From Saccoglossus kowalevskii (Eukaryota > Hemichordata > Enteropneusta > Harrimaniidae): a stretch of DNA of 64,000 bases. Below are positions 42,101-48,900 of the stretch, piece by piece. The position numbers and the translations under genes are program-made. The DNA is taken from contig NW_003154744.1 of the NCBI RefSeq assembly GCF_000003605.2, positions 86,092 to 150,091 of the forward strand, in the 5' to 3' direction. Below the pieces are notes generated by a model. It had not been told where the DNA came from and ran no database searches. It saw only the letters and a program-made list of their open reading frames with translations. Position 1 is the first letter of the stretch; every line of letters begins with the position of its first letter.

Positions 42101-42759
42101 AATTAGAAAAGTACATGTAGTAAGACTGTGTTGTTTTCTCATCCCTAGGAACAGCATGCCAGCATATTACGAATAACACTCGTTAATTCCCGCCCGCTCG
42201 TGCCTGGCATCGCCGCATTTGGCCGCCGTCCGCAGCAGCTGCCCGGCATCGCCGTGTTTTGCGCCATACGTCCCCGCATATGAGATATCAGACCGTAGCT
42301 AATACACTGCATACACCGAGTGGTCTGCATCGCGCTTAATACGAGTCCAAGATGACCCAGCGCTGGAATATTTTGCTTACAGCGAGCCGATTATAATACG
42401 TAGTGATAACACCATGACAAAGATGAGGAATGGGTCTTATGTATAGTTTGTGTTCCTTACATTTGTACAATCGTTATGCCTCACTAAACTGGTTACATAC
42501 TCTACTAATTCACTTAACCGGCACTATAGTTTACATATAAGGCGAATGCTAGATCTTTTTGAGATCCCAAATATAGCACAGTGTTAACACTTCACAGTGA
42601 CTTCAATTCATAAACTTGTCACTTGCTCTGTAATTTAAACGCGAAGTACAATAACATATGCGCCGGTACCAGCATCTCAAATGAAAATGGCAAAAAATAA
42701 CACGTATACTCACCAAAGAGAAATGGAAAGAGAATTAGCGGCACAATGACGGAGTACAT
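2662..42759 (-). CDS. nicotinic acetylcholine receptor alpha-type subunit (5 exons, 3' end outside window)
   Basis: Ligand-gated cation channel subunit of the Cys-loop family, expected in the plasma membrane as part of a pentamer opened by acetylcholine. The joined coding order is 42759-42714, 20481-20339, 7839-7795, 3686-3577, 3194-2662, giving 292 codons plus one base with no stop and correct phase at every junction. Seen in order: hydrophobic signal peptide, N-terminal extracellular domain, DEKNQ motif of the 45-base exon, WxPD of loop A, Cys-loop (C-x13-C with FPFD), loop C with vicinal CC, TM1, and TM2 beginning GER. Vicinal cysteines mark an alpha-type subunit. Glu before TM2 (-1') and at 20' fits cation selectivity. 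TM3, the intracellular loop and TM4 are not found and should lie left of the window. Introns are about 22.2, 12.5, 4.1 and 0.38 kb. The exact subtype (alpha7-, alpha9/10-like or a lineage-specific clade) cannot be fixed by eye. Confidence 0.9.
3577..3686 (-). CDS. nAChR exon 4 (loop A, WQPD)
   Basis: The 110 bases match the conserved 110-base fourth exon of nicotinic receptor genes. It reads RWTDEYLSWDASLYND, continues through ITQIQVPIVEI, and ends WQPDITLFG plus two bases of a Ser codon. WQPD is the loop A signature. The aromatic that is usually Tyr just after it (LY) is Phe here. The acceptor is ATCAATAG|AGATGG with only a modest pyrimidine tract. The donor GGAAG|GTAAGC is strong. Confidence 0.94.
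3743..4021. mobile_element. TTAA-type MITE, family P2, right-truncated copy
   Basis: Starts TTAAAGGGCGGCGGTCGTCG and stays collinear with the 7193-7498 copy through the shared AAGATGG, AAGCTT and AGAAGAGCG blocks to GATGTCGCAGATGCG. There it stops, lacking the last roughly 25 bases with the right arm. It lies in intron 3 of the receptor gene. Confidence 0.65.
4191..4204 (-). promoter_or_regulatory. CTCF-like motif
   Basis: The minus strand reads CCGCAAGAGGGCGG, close to the bilaterian CTCF core (CCxxxAGxxGGC). It lies in receptor intron 3 beside a P2 MITE. One motif match is not proof of binding. Confidence 0.3.
4205..7192. other. intron 3 of nAChR gene, no gene seen
   Basis: AT-rich single-copy-looking sequence. 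Short open frames (for example 5663-5902 minus and 6665-6883 plus) lack recognisable domains or splice-site support. Confidence 0.5.
7193..7498. mobile_element. TTAA-type MITE, family P2, full-length copy
   Basis: 306 bases including TTAA at both ends. The terminal inverted repeats run about 35 bases: left starts TTAAAGCGCGGTAGTCGTCG, right (inverted) starts TTAAAGGGTGGTAGTCGTCG. Nothing in it codes for a transposase. The ends match the P2 copies at 2435 and 3743 and resemble the P1 ends, so both families may use one piggyBac-like transposase in trans. Confidence 0.7.
7795..7839 (-). CDS. nAChR exon 3 (45-base DEKNQ exon)
   Basis: Fifteen codons, DEKNQIIMIKCWLSQ, between acceptor TTTACAG|GATGAA and donor AGTCAG|GTGAGT. 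A 45-base exon with DEKNQ is the well-known third exon of nicotinic receptor genes. The Trp in CWLSQ corresponds to the loop D aromatic (Trp55 in classical numbering). A Cys sits directly before that Trp, in a stretch where I would expect a small or aliphatic residue. Phase 0 on both sides. Confidence 0.95.
8541..8800. repeat. cryptic GAT/ATG-type simple sequence
   Basis: Imperfect three-base periodic sequence rich in GATGGT, GACGATG and AATGATG, not a clean microsatellite. The 85-residue open frame on the other strand is a by-product of the repeat (Ile/Ser/His-rich) and is not called a gene. Confidence 0.55.
8981..9230. repeat. 17-19 bp minisatellite (CTCTCGTCTGAGTG)
   Basis: About a dozen tandem units of CCAACTCTCGTCTGAGTG or AAACTCTCGTCTGAGTG with a few substitutions. 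The units alternate between a 19-base form (CCCAACTCTC...) and a 17-base form (AAACTCTC...). The repeat makes minus-strand open frames with Asp-Glu-Ser and Arg-Arg-Glu repeats, which are treated as artefacts. Confidence 0.85.
9590..9830. repeat. second block of cryptic GATGG-type simple sequence
   Basis: Contains GGGAAAATGACGATGG, GGCGATGGCG, AATGGCGATGAT and TTGACGACGATAT, like the block at 8541-8800. Together they flank the minisatellite, so the whole 8.5-9.8 kb stretch may once have been one GAT-rich array. Confidence 0.45.
9831..11171. other. intron 2 segment, nothing recognised
   Basis: No exon-like motif, repeat or RNA gene was recognised on either strand. Confidence 0.5.
11172..11791. 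mobile_element. GC-rich inverted-repeat element (~620 bp)
   Basis: The left end CCCCGGGGGTCACTCTATAT and the inverted right end CCCCGGGGTCACTCTAAATT form terminal repeats reaching inward to CCATGTGCGTTCT on both sides (about 45 bases). The inside is GC-rich against an AT-rich background and holds repeated GCAATAGGGGG (near 11587, 11612, 11690) and TAGGCCC motifs. No transposase frame and no clear target duplication are seen. Probably an old non-autonomous DNA transposon of unknown superfamily. The 11221-11606 open frames are by-products of GC content. Confidence 0.6.
11792..15810. other. intron 2 segment without genes
   Basis: Short unrelated open frames only. An (AAAAC)n stretch lies near 12582-12606. 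A TATA-like TATAAAAGATG at about 14519 has no gene behind it. Confidence 0.45.
15815..17745 (+). mobile_element. decayed Tx1/L1-like LINE, 5'-truncated
   Basis: The reading pieces, in shifted frames, form the second half of a non-LTR reverse transcriptase ORF. They are LYADDISYL (catalytic YADD, about 15835-15861), FGKCSGLRLNRNKTEALLMC (15897-15956), LSKFVYVSTMISTPKTIIKA, FIWKGCDRVKRTSLI, then NGGLNMVEIECFLKAQIMKW, ALWNNRF, SLRAFQYQIIHNYIVTNSKL and a C-terminal zinc-finger-like CSFCHVNEETLHYLFVSC. It ends with an A-rich tail of AAAAAA/AAT repeats near 17,705-17,743. Several stops, frameshifts and an internal deletion make it dead. Everything before the YADD box is missing, as usual for target-primed insertions that end early. 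Motifs are of the L1/Tx1 kind; clade assignment is by eye. Confidence 0.82.
16228..16514. mobile_element. snap-back inverted-repeat element inserted in the LINE
   Basis: The left arm GATTAAAATAAGATCCTGGT and the right arm (inverted) GATTAAAACAAGATCTTGGT continue as inverted repeats into TTGGSTTAA and a T-rich stretch, about 40 bases per arm. The core is AT-rich with TAATAATAA and TATATA repeats. It splits the LINE reading ...RTSLI | NGGLNMVEI..., so it inserted after the LINE did. A possible short target duplication (ATT) is unclear. Confidence 0.62.
17746..20338. other. intron 2 segment without genes
   Basis: No motif or exon recognised. A stretch near 19610-19660 (AAACTAAGCAGGGACTCC) looked RNA-like but fits no known RNA. 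Confidence 0.45.
20339..20481 (-). CDS. nAChR exon 2 (start of extracellular ligand-binding domain)
   Basis: The 143 bases encode the N-terminal helix and first strand of the ligand-binding domain, reading GEVYLSDEGAALVRDLLDKY, then a segment with RPVKKESTPVVV, ending at QMIDM. The pattern 'LLxxYxKxxRPV...PVxV...L...QxIDM' is the hallmark of nicotinic receptor N-termini. The acceptor is TTCCTAG|GTGAAG and the donor is ATG|GTAAGA. The open frame continues past both splice sites, so the unspliced ORF is longer than the exon. It joins the next exon in phase 0 (IDM|DEKNQ). Confidence 0.93.
20482..28208. other. intron 1 segment, no gene seen
   Basis: Holds a two-copy direct repeat at about 20636-20690 (ATCTCTAATTTGTTTT, then GAGTGTTGAT) and scattered short open frames. 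No nicotinic receptor exon, signal-peptide exon or RNA gene was recognised. Confidence 0.45.
28209..28260. mobile_element. possible solo end of a TTAA-type MITE
   Basis: TTAAAGCGGATGGGTTGTCG resembles the P1/P2 left end (TTAAAGCGG...GTCGTC). No matching right end was found nearby. Short and weak. Confidence 0.3.
28375..28961. other. assembly gap (587 N)
   Basis: An N run inside tandem array B. Repeat units of the same type lie on both sides, so the missing part is very likely more of the same array. Confidence 0.95.
29574..29608. terminator. terminal hairpin of element B
   Basis: An inverted repeat with arms AGTCCCCGTT and AACGGGGACT plus an inner CGGAC/GTCCG stem and TTC loop. It is the 3' end structure of the repeat element, probably recognised as an end during rolling-circle transposition. 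It is not a bacterial transcription terminator. Confidence 0.5.
29609..31001. other. intron 1 segment, no gene seen
   Basis: AT-rich sequence with no recognised exon. The last roughly 130 bases (from about 30870) are the 3' flank shared with the decayed TM4 copy at 62.2 kb. Confidence 0.45.
31002..31217 (-). pseudogene. orphan nAChR-like terminal exon (pre-TM4 helix and TM4)
   Basis: The open frame reads DDYEVITKILENMHEDSAAG, then a charged link to ARRCDRVLSGCILFGVLVIT and LILYIFSS, and ends 14 residues later at TAG (31002-31004). This matches the end of nicotinic receptors: an amphipathic 'VI..ILE.M.EDD' helix, an R..DR stretch, and a single TM4. It is on the same strand as the main gene but between its exons 1 and 2, so it cannot be that gene's last exon in this order. 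No good acceptor (pyrimidine tract plus AG) is visible at its left end, and no TM1-TM3 exons are seen between 31.2 and 42.7 kb. It may be a relic of a neighbouring receptor gene, a live exon of a nested gene, or a result of misassembly. The frame itself is intact. The 31217 limit is only the start of the open frame. Confidence 0.6.
31218..34616. other. intron 1 segment, no gene seen
   Basis: Checked on the minus strand for further exons that could join the TM4 exon (TM3, TM2, Cys-loop); none was recognised. A (TA)n run lies at about 32677-32695. Confidence 0.45.
34617..34965. repeat. degenerate ~21 bp minisatellite
   Basis: Successive lines of the form CTTTGTGTTATATAGNCYCGT recur with much variation: GTCTCGTCCTTGAGTTATAT, ACCCAGTCTTTGTGTTGAGC, CTTTATGTTATTTAGCTCCG, and later GATCTCGTCCGTGTTTTACA. 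Spacing is about 18-27 bases. This is an old tandem array rather than a gene. Confidence 0.55.
34966..38104. other. intron 1 segment, no gene seen
   Basis: Very AT-rich. Contains a G run (about 35525-35533) and several T/A homopolymers. No exon motif recognised. Confidence 0.4.
38105..38419 (-). CDS. unassigned 104-residue open frame
   Basis: Starts MNSIVLQRIRSCALTSDF and ends DYLKVGFVLFSRH with a stop. It has a balanced amino-acid mix with helical-looking Leu stretches (ETVLLGLLLRLP), and its transcript direction runs into AATAAAAAAAAAA about 60 bases after the stop. No known domain is recognised. It could be a small unknown gene, a retrocopy fragment or chance. Low confidence. Confidence 0.15.
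   Translation of the reverse strand: MNSIVLQRIRSCALTSDFSLLQLTRKLQCHLAYHRGGHLGIFITRQSSPMKIKTEKSLETVLLGLLLRLPYEQSLSNTARTRATYINLVAQDYLKVGFVLFSRH
38816..38955. mobile_element. TTAA-type MITE, family P1, truncated copy
   Basis: Starts TTAAAGCGGGGGACTCGTCA and follows the P1 copy at 1502-1664 in reverse orientation, sharing TGGCCATAGCGTGTCATTG and CTTGGGACTCAATTCCCG. It ends after GGTGACGATTCTC, so the last bases of the right arm and its TTAA are lost. Confidence 0.65.
38956..39700. other. segment with one unassigned open frame
   Basis: A 129-residue plus-strand frame (39019-39408) has no recognised domain and uses rare residues (His, Cys, Asn) at chance-like levels. It is not called as a gene. 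Confidence 0.4.
39701..40510. repeat. CpG-rich degenerate tandem array (TACGTAACG / CGACATACACA)
   Basis: Recurring blocks read TATGTAACG, CGACATACACAGC, AATAAACGTAACG, GATATACGTAAC and GCAGTGGGACGATAT, in the same order at about 60-90 base spacing (for example 39960, 40034, 40208, 40277, 40408). CpG and TACGT are far more frequent than in flanking DNA. The overlapping open frames on both strands are repeat by-products. Described as a diverged minisatellite or satellite; no known family recognised. Confidence 0.6.
40511..42200. other. intron 1 segment, no gene seen
   Basis: No exon, repeat family or RNA gene recognised. Confidence 0.4.
42201..42254. repeat. GC-rich two-unit direct repeat in 5' intron 1
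   Basis: TGCCTGGCATCGCCG at 42201 and TGCCCGGCATCGCCG at 42240, 39 bases apart, lie in a GC-rich patch (about 42180-42290) that stands out from AT-rich DNA. It lies about 450 bases inside intron 1, near the presumed promoter. A regulatory role is only a guess. Confidence 0.4.
42714..42759 (-). CDS. nAChR coding exon 1 (signal peptide)
   Basis: The 46 bases encode MYSVIVPLILFPFLF plus the first base of a Gly codon, a short hydrophobic signal peptide. The donor is TTTG|GTGAGT. The ATG has A at -3 (AAGATG). An in-frame TAA lies seven codons upstream, so this is the first possible start in this frame. The one-base overhang fits exon 2, which begins with two bases (G|GT = Gly). Because it lies 22 kb from exon 2, with a stray receptor exon between them, the link rests on phase, signal-peptide character and strand rather than on a transcript. 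A closer alternative first exon cannot be excluded. Confidence 0.72.
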
Positions 42760-42900
42760 CTTTAAAGTCCCATCGATATGTTACCGTCTTAAGTTAGCAA
42801 CCCGTGTCGTGCTGGAGTTAATCTACCGCCGTGATTGTAAATGAGTATTGGACCTTGAATAGGAAGCCAAAAAAAACGTCATGTGTTAGTATACAGCTAC
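42760..42900 (-). promoter_or_regulatory. presumed 5' UTR/promoter-proximal region of nAChR gene
   Basis: Sequence immediately upstream of the ATG. It includes an in-frame TAA, a pyrimidine-rich stretch ending TTCCTATTCAAG that could be a 5' UTR splice acceptor, and a TGACGT half-site. No TATA box at a convincing distance. The transcription start is not visible. Confidence 0.3.
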
Positions 42901-45900
42901 AACCACTACCACAGCGCACGGTCGTAATGATGAATTGCGGACCCTCTAACCTAATGGAAATAATTCACAGTCGTCTCGGACTGTTCGGCTTCGCGGAGTA
43001 TCGGCAGATCAGTGTAAGCTATCCGGTAACTAGCTTAATATTCTGAAATATATATGGTCAATATATATAAGTTTATACATATGTGAATAGTTTTTTAAAT
43101 GTAGAATGGGGACGTTGAGTCAATACTGACCCCGGACGTTCAAATACAGTTTAGTTCTGTCAAGTTGTATTACACTTGCAAGCTCGTATTTTTATGACCT
43201 GCCAGATATTACCTGTGGGATCTTAGTAATAACAATTTATTCTTGAATCTACTCGTTTATGCATGAACGTATTTAGTAGCTATGACAACAGATTTGCGGA
43301 AATAATACTGATGGCAGGCACGAGTGCGTTCAACACAACAAAAAGTAAAAGTTAAATGAAATAAACATGATAAATCTTGGTGTTCTCATGTGACCAATGC
43401 CACTTATTTTAACGGCTTCTGTTAGATAAAACAGCTCCGCTACATGTAATTTAAATCCATACGTGACAAAACAAATATATATGTTTGACAGTCGATGATT
43501 GACAGTTAAGTTAAACTTCGGTAGAAATTATAATTGATAATAATGAAAACACATTTTGAAATAATTCAAATTTGAATTTGTATAAGTGTATATCGATATA
43601 CGTTTGTGAAATAAATCATACATGGAACCACTTAAGGTACATAAATGGCAATGGATTTGAGAAGGATATATTATAATTAATTAAAAATATCATCTTGATC
43701 CCAAATTTGCAAATAAAACTTCTAAAAACAAAAATCACAAATATAATCATTAGATTAGTAAATATAAATATTAGTAAGTTTTGAGAATAAGTTAAATATT
43801 GGTTTGACCAAAAAATAACATATAAAAGAAAATCAGAGAAATTAGCGTCAAAAAGCTGACATTAGTATGGACAATTTTGCTCGACCGTTTTGGTCAGAAA
43901 ACATAAAATCACCGCATTGGATTCAACGAAATCTAATTTACAGGTTGTACAGTCAGTTGGGATATGTGCTGACATATGAACACAAAGTCGGGAGAATATA
44001 GCTTCGAGGTAAACAGCTCAAAGTGACTCCTCAGGGTTTCAATAAATAACATGTTTATTCTCCCAGGTGGGCTAAAGATAAGTAATGTATGTTTTGATTC
44101 AAATATACAGCATTGGGGACGATGTATCAAATAAAAAACTACCTGGTCCCTGATTAAGTACGACTGAAATAATATGAACGGCAGATCAGGGTGACGAACC
44201 TGTAAGTATTGACTAGTGGCACCGATGCGAATCAAATTACCTGGCTTTCAGTATTGTATGACATACGTTTCGAATAGGCTAAATACAGTTAATTGGGCTC
44301 AATATAACTCGATGACAGAATATGTGTTCCAAAGGTATGAATACATATATCTGTATATTATATCAGTGCATTGATAAAATCGATATCCAATGTAGAAACC
44401 AATTAATTGAATACACATAGTACATATGTCTTTAATAAAACACAGATACAGTAGTTGGCTTATCAATGTGAGCTAACAATGGGACAGGAGAATATCAAAG
44501 TATTTTAGGGTAAATACTATCTATTTTCAATTCGAAGAAAAGATGAATACTTCCCCCAAAGACTGAACATTTTTTTAGACGCCTTATCAATGTGATATGG
44601 ACAATGTGTGTCCGGGGAAACGTCACCTGTGCATCGGCCTACTTCAAAGGTAAACGTAGGTAATGTTATCCTGGGACCCAACAGTTATCGTCCCTGTAAT
44701 GACCTCCGTATTTATGTGGTAGACAGTCATAATTGGAATGTGAACACTAGGAAGGTTACTAATTGGGAAGAGTGAAGATAGACCAGTCCATGTGCTGAGT
44801 TCTTTTATTTTTGTCCATCATGTTTACGCTGTATTTATGAGCAAAATATCGATATATTTTCTACCAGCAGAAAGCTTCAAAGCACAAATATTGAAATAAA
44901 TAAATAGGAATCACAATATCAAGAAAAAGTCATCAACAATAAACGTCACCGACATTATATTTTGATTTTGATTTTGATTCACGATAACTGTTGGAATTGT
45001 TTTAATATCGTGATCAAAACAAACCAGTTTAACGGCAATAATAACATTCTCCCAATCACATCACTTATTATCCTGATTCCGAGTCTTACTCGTTTTCTCA
45101 AGTATAATCTCGTTGTTATGATGTTTCGAGTTTTTGTTGAATATTCAAAAGTTGATAATTATGCTCCGCTTGCACAGTTTCTTGGTGAAATTAAATGGCC
45201 TCAAACACATAGACATATAAATGGTTGTTTTCACTCATTCAAAGCTTATTATATCGAACACGTTTGAGGCAGAAATGTCAGCAATATGTTGACTAAAAGG
45301 CCTCGTATTTATACTTATTACATAACGTATTTACTAGCTGTAACAAAGACTTCTATTCAGAACACTGTCGCTGTTCGGTTGAGACGAAGCGTATTTGAAA
45401 AGACGAGAGAATGTTAGAAATAACACATATCCGGTGATAGTGATGATAGCCATTGAATAATGGATATGTTACGTGTTTTATTTAAATTAAATCACTGTAT
45501 TCCAGGAAAGCTCTGTATTACAAAGCACGTGGAACGAAATAAATAAATATTTTTTTTTCCATTGAACGAAATGCAGATGTTACCTGGCGTCGCATGCTTT
45601 GAGCGACCTTTACCAAGCTATTGTTGTATAAATCTGCACTATAATATTATGCTCCCATTGTTGACAGGTGTTAATTTCAATTTTAAATAGCATACATAAA
45701 TAAAATAAGGAGTAATAATTCACGTACATTTAGGTGGCAGCTGTTCAACCATGCAATTGGTTGACAACAAAGTTAGGAGAGAGAGATAATAAGATGAGTT
45801 CATTATCACTCCCTACAATCAAGGCAAACCCTGATACGCTATTAGTACTTTTTTAATTGATATATTTTACTTCCATGGCACAGAATCGCTGTATTTCCGG

Positions 45901-48900
45901 GCTCACCACTTTTAAACGTTGTCATCGTAGGAAGCACAGAGAAGACAGAAGAAGAATTCTAGGGGAATAGTCTCATCGGACTGAGCAAACACCATCTCAT
46001 ACTTAAAACGCACTCAACTTAATAGTGGCATCACGTATAGTCGAATAATCTGTTGAAAAATCTATAAATAAATCGGATATGTTGATTGGAGTAATTCAAT
46101 GAGCAGATACTCGTCTCCCCCCCCCGATATAATACTAGTAGGCGACTTTCACGATGGATACATGTATACATGTAATTACTGTAATTGTCTAAAAGACGCA
46201 ACGGATTAGACGCTCTTCAAACACGAAATTAACAAGTCTCCAGGTGCCTTACGTGATAACATTTGTCCAATTTCAAAATGCAAACGTTCAAGTGCAATTA
46301 CCGATTCAGTACGTTCCAAACTTTCATGTGGCTCTATGGTTTAATGAAACCTGTCATACTTGAAGCTAGTTAAGGGTTCACGGTTCGCTAGAATTATTAG
46401 TGAAACGATACAGCCGCTTCAATTTAAACCATACTTCTGTTGAAAATTCGCTTGTGGTATCTTATGTTCCCAAAGCGGACAGTAAATCAAAACACGGGTA
46501 TAGTGGAGTAACCGTTGGGGGCGATGAAGAAGCCTCAAATTGCATTGGTGTGATGAATAATTAGGGTAGACATTTACTCGAAAGTTATTTTCAATCTAAA
46601 GACAATTGATAACAATGAACACAATTCAGATTTTTTTGTGAATTATATATTATTGCCAACAGAAAACGGGATTAACACGTAAGACAACAATTGGAAGGTT
46701 CACTATTCACAAATTCGATGCCAGCCTCTTTATAAGCGAAAGCTGTATACGGATGACGCGTATCATGGATGAAAAATGATTGAATATTTTTACGGATATT
46801 TATTTATGCGTGGCCATTACCAAGAGGTTGACTGTTGGCGGATGTCAACCAGGACAAGCAGTATGCATAGATCAATTTAATTTCAAGACGTGTCCAGTTG
46901 TCTAGATAACGTGGACCTCCACTCAACCCCGTTCACTTAGTTTCACGCCGTGAAACTATTCGTTTCTTCCCCCGAAGCCTGACATTAATATCAGCTCATT
47001 TATAATCGCAATAATCACACTCGGATCATTCGGCTGACAAGCCGTTCAATAATGTTCCTGTTTTTAATTGATCACTATCTAATAACGCGGATTTTTTGTA
47101 CTTGACATTATTTACACGACTTATCACATTCAAAGTTTGCAATCACTCTTCACCCTGGGACCCTGAATTTGACTGTTATCGACAGTATACTATGCAACAC
47201 GCATGCTGGGTGGAACGTGCTTAGTGGAGTTGATCGGACACCCACGAATACTACGAAGTAAAATTAACTCGCAATGAAAACTTGTATTTGTTTTAGTATC
47301 CTTAAAATAGACACATACCAAATATGGTCAACGTGGACGATTAACACGTGGGAATCACTCGATCTATTCCAAACGTTCCTGCTCCCATAACTTTCATAAC
47401 ATTTAACTTAGATAAAAAAACACACGTCTTATGCTTTCTTTAAACGTGTTTTAAGTGTTTGAATTTTAGTTATCAAACGCACGGCACTATGGCCAATTGT
47501 TGATCGCGAACACTCTTTGGTAAATATTGTAAGTTCTAATAATAAATTGATCCAATGTCGAATCACGGTGTCATCAGAAACCTAAAAACTACCCGCAGTA
47601 CAATCGTTAGCGTTGTGTATCATGCGAGTGCTACGGATGATTCCAAGTAAACGGCAGTCACCGCCATTGTATTCTAGGTAGTGGTTTGGTGTTGCAAACG
47701 ATAGACGTTACCACTGTATACTCAGCAATGGGATGGCTTAGCCGAGTCACGAGTGTCTCTCCGAAAGAACTGCATGGCATAATATATAGGTGTCTTTGAG
47801 TTTAAAATAAATACAGCATCTACGTGCAACCACATAACGGGCGTAACGGACGTATGACTTTGCATAGCTGTCGATTCGAATCAAGTGATTGATTCATCTA
47901 TAGCGATTGTGCCCGGAAACAGTGCGGTATGATTTCAGGATAAAATGATGCAAAGACAGTGTTTGATAGGCAATCTGTTTTATTGAATGACAGTCAGTGA
48001 CCTATGACCCATCAACAATTATCCATGTGTGTGCGCAGCATGCTTCAATGTCAATGTAACCTCATTGGTTGAAATAATTGTTGTTGCAATTATAAAGCCA
48101 CATGATAATGAAGAACGCTTCCCTTGACATGATACGTACCGCTCGCTTTAATGATTAGCGCAGAGCTCATGCTATAATACTATAATATAATGATGTAATA
48201 TAAAACTCCAATAACTAGAGTTATATTATTAGTGTAAATATTCTCCAAACAGACAGACGGACGACTCAGCCTTGTGATAATAAATAACATAATACACACG
48301 ACATTAGCATTATCACGTGACCGGGGAGCCAATAAGTTTAAGCAATAAGCTTTTAGACTTAAATGTAGAACTAGGAAACACAGTTGTTATGTTTAATGTT
48401 GAATTATGTTTAACCGGGTTAGGGTTATCGGCGCGGTTATTTAGCGCATCGTGGATATACGTAGTGTGAAGTACACTACGTTGTAAAAATCTGTAAAACG
48501 AATTTAAAAGGTTTAAACGTGTCTAAAATGACGTCATTAGATGTTTACTTAAGGAATTCCGCTGGGATAAGTCAGCTACCTATCACATACATTTCGGCAC
48601 GATAATTACCCTCTGGAGGTTTTCGGTCAAGCATCATGTAATCAAGCAATAAACGTCCACAATTCAGGTCACGTGTAACCCCCATTAGCGACATGTTGCC
48701 GATCGAGAATGGGATGGCGCAGTCGACATTTCAACGAGACTCTTACAATAACAAACACAGCTATGATCTAGAATCGCTGTTAACATTAGGGAATGATTCA
48801 GAAATAAATGTAGTGTATGTTATTGCTTAATAACGACCAATGAACGAACAATACTTTTTTAGTATGTAGAATATAGTTGTTTTGTCAGGCTTATGGAAGG

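Noticed and set aside
44611-44697. Possible relic of a P1 MITE (GTCACCTGTGCATCGGCC, later TGGGACCCAACAG)
   Set aside because: Only the terminal motif is convincing; no TTAA borders or second arm, so it is not listed as an element.
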